In this document: positions 16,575 to 18,751 of the stretch, one piece after another
Layout: the number at the start of each line of letters is the position of its first letter
Position numbering within the stretch: position 1 is the stretch's first letter
NCBI GenBank assembly: GCA_002418285.1
Contig: DIDT01000014.1
Span: forward strand, 1-18,751
Direction: 5' to 3'
Length of the DNA: 18,751 nucleotides
Source of the DNA: Phycisphaerales bacterium UBA5793
Lineage (GTDB): Bacteria; Planctomycetota; Phycisphaerae; Phycisphaerales; UBA5793
Position numbers and translations under genes: made by a program
The notes under the pieces: generated by a model
Databases searched by the model: none
Seen by the model: the letters and a program-made list of their open reading frames with translations, nothing else
What the model was told of the DNA's origin: nothing

Positions 16575-17315
16575 TTATGCGTGTCGGCGTCGACGGGTGG
16601 CGCCAATCGTCAGGGCGCCGCCAAACATCATGACGAGGCTCGCGGGCGCGGGTACTTCAGTGATGCTCAGTGTGAACGCGTCGCCGTAGTGGCCGTGAAA
16701 CTCCGTCCCGAGCGCATCGTCAAAGACGTTCTCCGTTGCGGTGATGCGATAAACGAGGAAATCCGATTCAGTCGGGATGGTCAGCGACGTCGTTGCCACC
16801 TCCCACGAGCGGACATCGCCGTCCGTGTAGGCAAACCCCTCACTCAGCGCCAGCTCGCCGTGCTTCCACATCGTGGGGAAGTCGGAAGCGGCGCCCGAGT
16901 AGGCGGACAGAACGATGGAGAACTGTGTGTCGATGTTCGGATCTTCGCCACCAATGCGGTTGAACCAGCCCTCGGCGGTAGCGACGGCATTGCCACGGTC
17001 GATCATGCTGCGATACCCGGTGAGGTCGACGATCTGCCAGAGTTCCGAACCGATGATGCCGCCGTAAGGGCCGCGCGGCGTTGAGTAAATGAAATGGACC
17101 ATCTGAGTGCCTTCGAACGGGATGATGTCATCCTGTGCGGTGACGACTTCGGTGACGTCCCCCGACCAGACACCCATGTTGGTGGGAAGAAGCAGGCCGG
17201 GAGCCGTACCCAGTTCAAAGCCGCCGTCCTGAATGACATCCGCATTCGCCGCGTGCAATCCAAATCCGGCGATCGTTCCGATGGCGATGAGCGCAGTGAT
17301 ACCCTTGGTGTTCAT
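16575..17315 (-). CDS. PEP-CTERM sorting-domain protein
   Basis: The protein has 246 residues, with AGGAGA 8 nt before the ATG at 17315. Residues 1-25 are a signal peptide (ITALIAIGTIAGFGL, then ANA before DV). The body is beta-rich, with no recognised catalytic motif. The mature N-terminus DVIQDGGFELGT and later GTQMVHFIYSTP and GELWQIV-like strands are typical of lectin-like or carbohydrate-binding-like sandwich domains in this class. Residues 221-246 form the sorting signal: VPAPAS, a hydrophobic helix LVMMFGGALTIGA, then RRRRHA. The family is known to be handled by an exosortase that recognises the PEP motif. Here the E is replaced by A, a variant common in planctomycetes by my recollection. 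The likely location is the cell surface or extracellular matrix. It is convergent with protease 2. Confidence 0.85.
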   Translation of the reverse strand: MNTKGITALIAIGTIAGFGLHAANADVIQDGGFELGTAPGLLLPTNMGVWSGDVTEVVTAQDDIIPFEGTQMVHFIYSTPRGPYGGIIGSELWQIVDLTGYRSMIDRGNAVATAEGWFNRIGGEDPNIDTQFSIVLSAYSGAASDFPTMWKHGELALSEGFAYTDGDVRSWEVATTSLTIPTESDFLVYRITATENVFDDALGTEFHGHYGDAFTLSITEVPAPASLVMMFGGALTIGATRRRRHA

Positions 17316-17399
17316 GGCACTTTCTCCTCACTCTTCCATTTTTCATTCCAGCGGCGGGTCCGGAACCTGTGCATCGGTGACGGAGCGCCGTACGTATTC

Positions 17400-17427
17400 A
17401 ATGTACACCACGCAGCGCGGCTGTCCA
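17400..17427 (-). promoter_or_regulatory. Candidate promoter of the PEP-CTERM gene
   Basis: Read leftward, TGGACA (17427-17422), a 16-nt spacer, then TACATT (17405-17400) match sigma-70 hexamers at 5 and 4 of 6 positions. The predicted 5' leader is about 80 nt. Confidence 0.4.
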
Positions 17428-17632
17428 GCAAAGGCATCCTTATGAGGGCGCTGGGCGTCTGCACAGCCGCGCAGGTCTGCCTGACTTGGCGTGGGGGCCA
17501 CTGGCGAGTGGCGGTATTGCGTTTTCCGGACGTACTGTGTGGCCCGCTTCGGCGAGGGTCCGAAGCGCGTGGTCTCCCCTTTCACGGGTCCACCCGGCCC
17601 TGGTGTGGAATAGGCGCGATCCGAAGGGCGGC

Positions 17633-17669
17633 GTGGTCGCCCGATCCTCCCCTCGGATCGAGCGACCAC
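17633..17669. other. Strong stem-loop upstream of ffh
   Basis: GTGGTCGC pairs with GCGACCAC, then after one mismatch CGATCC pairs with GGATCG around a 7-nt loop. No T tract follows on either side. The right inner arm (17653-17660, TCGGATCG) can instead pair with CGATCCGA at 17617-17624. Confidence 0.5.
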
Positions 17670-17759
17670 GAGCCTTCGATGCATAGATTCGCACGGCGCG
17701 GCGAGCGGTTCGAAGAATGTCGTTGATTTGGGGCAACCGTGCCTCAGGCCGCGGCGGGC

Positions 17760-17765
17760 TATGAT
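17760..17765 (+). promoter_or_regulatory. Candidate -10 element for ffh
   Basis: TATGAT (5 of 6 consensus) lies 45 nt before the ffh start codon. No good -35 hexamer is present. Confidence 0.3.
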
Positions 17766-17810
17766 CTCTTCACGAGTCATGTTTTTGCCACTGACAGGAG
17801 TCAGACACTG

Positions 17811-18751
17811 ATGTTCGCAACACTTAGCGAACGGTTTAACGAGACGTTCAAGAAACTGTCCGGCCGCGGCCGCATCACCGAGGCCAACGTGGCCGAGTCG
17901 ATGCGCGAGGTTCGCACCGCGCTGCTCGAAGCCGACGTGCACTACGACGTCGTCAAGGCCTTCTGTGACGGCGTACTTGAAGATGCCCTGGGCGCGGAGG
18001 TGACCAAGAGCCTCAAGCCGGGCCAGGAGATGATCGGCATCGTTCACAAGCGGCTGGTCGACCTGATGGGACCGGTGGAGCCGGGCATCATGTTCGTCTC
18101 GCCAGCGCCGACGATCATCATGATGTGCGGCCTGCAGGGAAGCGGGAAGACGACGACCTGCGGCAAACTCGCCGGCCACCTGCGTCGCAAGGGCAAGAGC
18201 GTCATGCTCGCCGCCGCCGACCTGCAGCGACCCGCGGCAGTCGAGCAGTTGCAGACTGTCGCCAGGCAGGTTGAAGAGAGGATGCGCGGCGAGGGATCGG
18301 TGCACTTCTACGCCGAGCCGGACAAATGCGCTGCATACGGCAAGGCCGTCGGCGTGGCGGTGGGTGTGTGCGAACGCGCCCTGCAGGCGGCGCGGAAGAC
18401 CGGCGTGGATGTGCTCATTCTCGACACGGCCGGCCGACTACACGTTAATGACGATCTGATGAACGAGCTGCGTGCCGTGAACTCAGCCGTGCAGCCACAC
18501 CAGATCTATCTCGTCGTCGACGCGATGACAGGCCAGGACGCGGTGAACTCCGCCAAGGCGTTCAACGAAGCGCTCGCCATCGACGGCGTGATCCTGACGA
18601 AGTTTGATTCCGACACGCGCGGCGGCGCGGCACTGAGCGTCAAACAGATCACCGGGGCGCCGATCAAGTTCATCGGCGTTGGCGAGCATCTCGATGCGCT
18701 CGAAGAGTTCCACGCCGAGCGCATGGCCGGGCGGATCCTGGGCATGGGCGA
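17811..18751 (+). CDS. ffh: Signal recognition particle GTPase Ffh (3' end beyond window)
   Basis: The first 313 codons are present. The ATG at 17811 has GGAG 10 nt upstream. Residues 1-90 are the helical N domain (LSERFNETFKKLSGRGRITE, ALLEADVHYDVV). Residues about 98-300 are the G domain: P-loop GLQGSGKTT at 107-115, DLQRPAAVEQL at 138-148, DTAGR at 205-209, TKFD at 263-266 and DTRGGAALS after it. The methionine-rich M domain, which binds SRP RNA and signal peptides, lies beyond the right edge. Together with SRP RNA and FtsY it directs ribosomes making membrane and exported proteins to the translocon. The motif order and the ALLEADV motif separate it from FtsY. Confidence 0.96.
   Translation, partial: MFATLSERFNETFKKLSGRGRITEANVAESMREVRTALLEADVHYDVVKAFCDGVLEDALGAEVTKSLKPGQEMIGIVHKRLVDLMGPVEPGIMFVSPAPTIIMMCGLQGSGKTTTCGKLAGHLRRKGKSVMLAAADLQRPAAVEQLQTVARQVEERMRGEGSVHFYAEPDKCAAYGKAVGVAVGVCERALQAARKTGVDVLILDTAGRLHVNDDLMNELRAVNSAVQPHQIYLVVDAMTGQDAVNSAKAFNEALAIDGVILTKFDSDTRGGAALSVKQITGAPIKFIGVGEHLDALEEFHAERMAGRILGMG

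Larger units (their letters stand above)
17316..17810. other. Divergent intergenic region between PEP-CTERM gene and ffh
   Basis: This 495-bp gap contains the PEP-CTERM promoter, a long hairpin at 17633-17669 and a TATGAT candidate -10 for ffh at 17760-17765. No SRP RNA signature or credible small gene was found. The open frames here are low-complexity and lack ribosome binding sites. Confidence 0.6.

Noticed and set aside
17316..17810. Possible SRP RNA gene beside ffh
   Set aside because: The conserved SRP RNA helix 8 signature (GGAAG/AGCAG internal loops with a GNRA-type tip) was not found on either strand.
17343..18305. A 320-codon minus-strand frame overlapping ffh
   Set aside because: It is antisense to clearly coding ffh, has no ribosome binding site, and its composition is that of a shadow frame.

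Overview
The window comes from a GC-rich planctomycete, most likely of the Phycisphaerae type. The evidence is the combination of SBBP propeller proteins with a DUF7948-like N-terminus, a PEP-CTERM protein ending VPAPAS...RRRR, a thioredoxin-propeller secreted protein, and ffh and dxs sequences of planctomycete flavour (TKFDSD in Ffh, GDASIVNG in Dxs). The taxonomic call is inference from protein style, not from a marker comparison.

Layout. Positions 1-4805 (minus strand) hold two tandem, paralogous secreted seven-repeat SBBP proteins. The downstream copy is cut by the left edge about 14 codons before its expected end. Positions 4963-5118 (plus) hold a complete tRNA-Val(GAC) unit with promoter, tRNA and terminator. 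Then come a YhbS-like GNAT acetyltransferase (minus), a divergent secreted thioredoxin/propeller protein (plus), and, convergent to it, a zinc alcohol dehydrogenase of the YahK/CAD type (minus). Upstream of that lies dxs (minus), the first enzyme of the MEP isoprenoid pathway. From 10.5 to 16.5 kb on the plus strand are two tandem paralogous secreted subtilisin-like proteases. Each has its own leader, ribosome binding site and terminator, so a unit of about 3 kb was duplicated. A convergent PEP-CTERM protein follows (minus), and the window ends inside ffh, the SRP GTPase (plus).

How it fits together. Ffh, Dxs and the tRNA are housekeeping. The accessory theme is export: six proteins carry Sec-type signal peptides. 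The most notable signal is that the four large secreted proteins, two SBBP propellers and two subtilases that are otherwise unrelated, end in the same domain of about 105 residues with four cysteines and a terminal C..(S/T)NV motif. This looks like a common surface-sorting or anchoring module. A second notable signal is a short GC-rich element, in three variant copies, at the same place in the coding sequence of both SBBP paralogues. It resembles a dispersed repeat that has been domesticated in frame.
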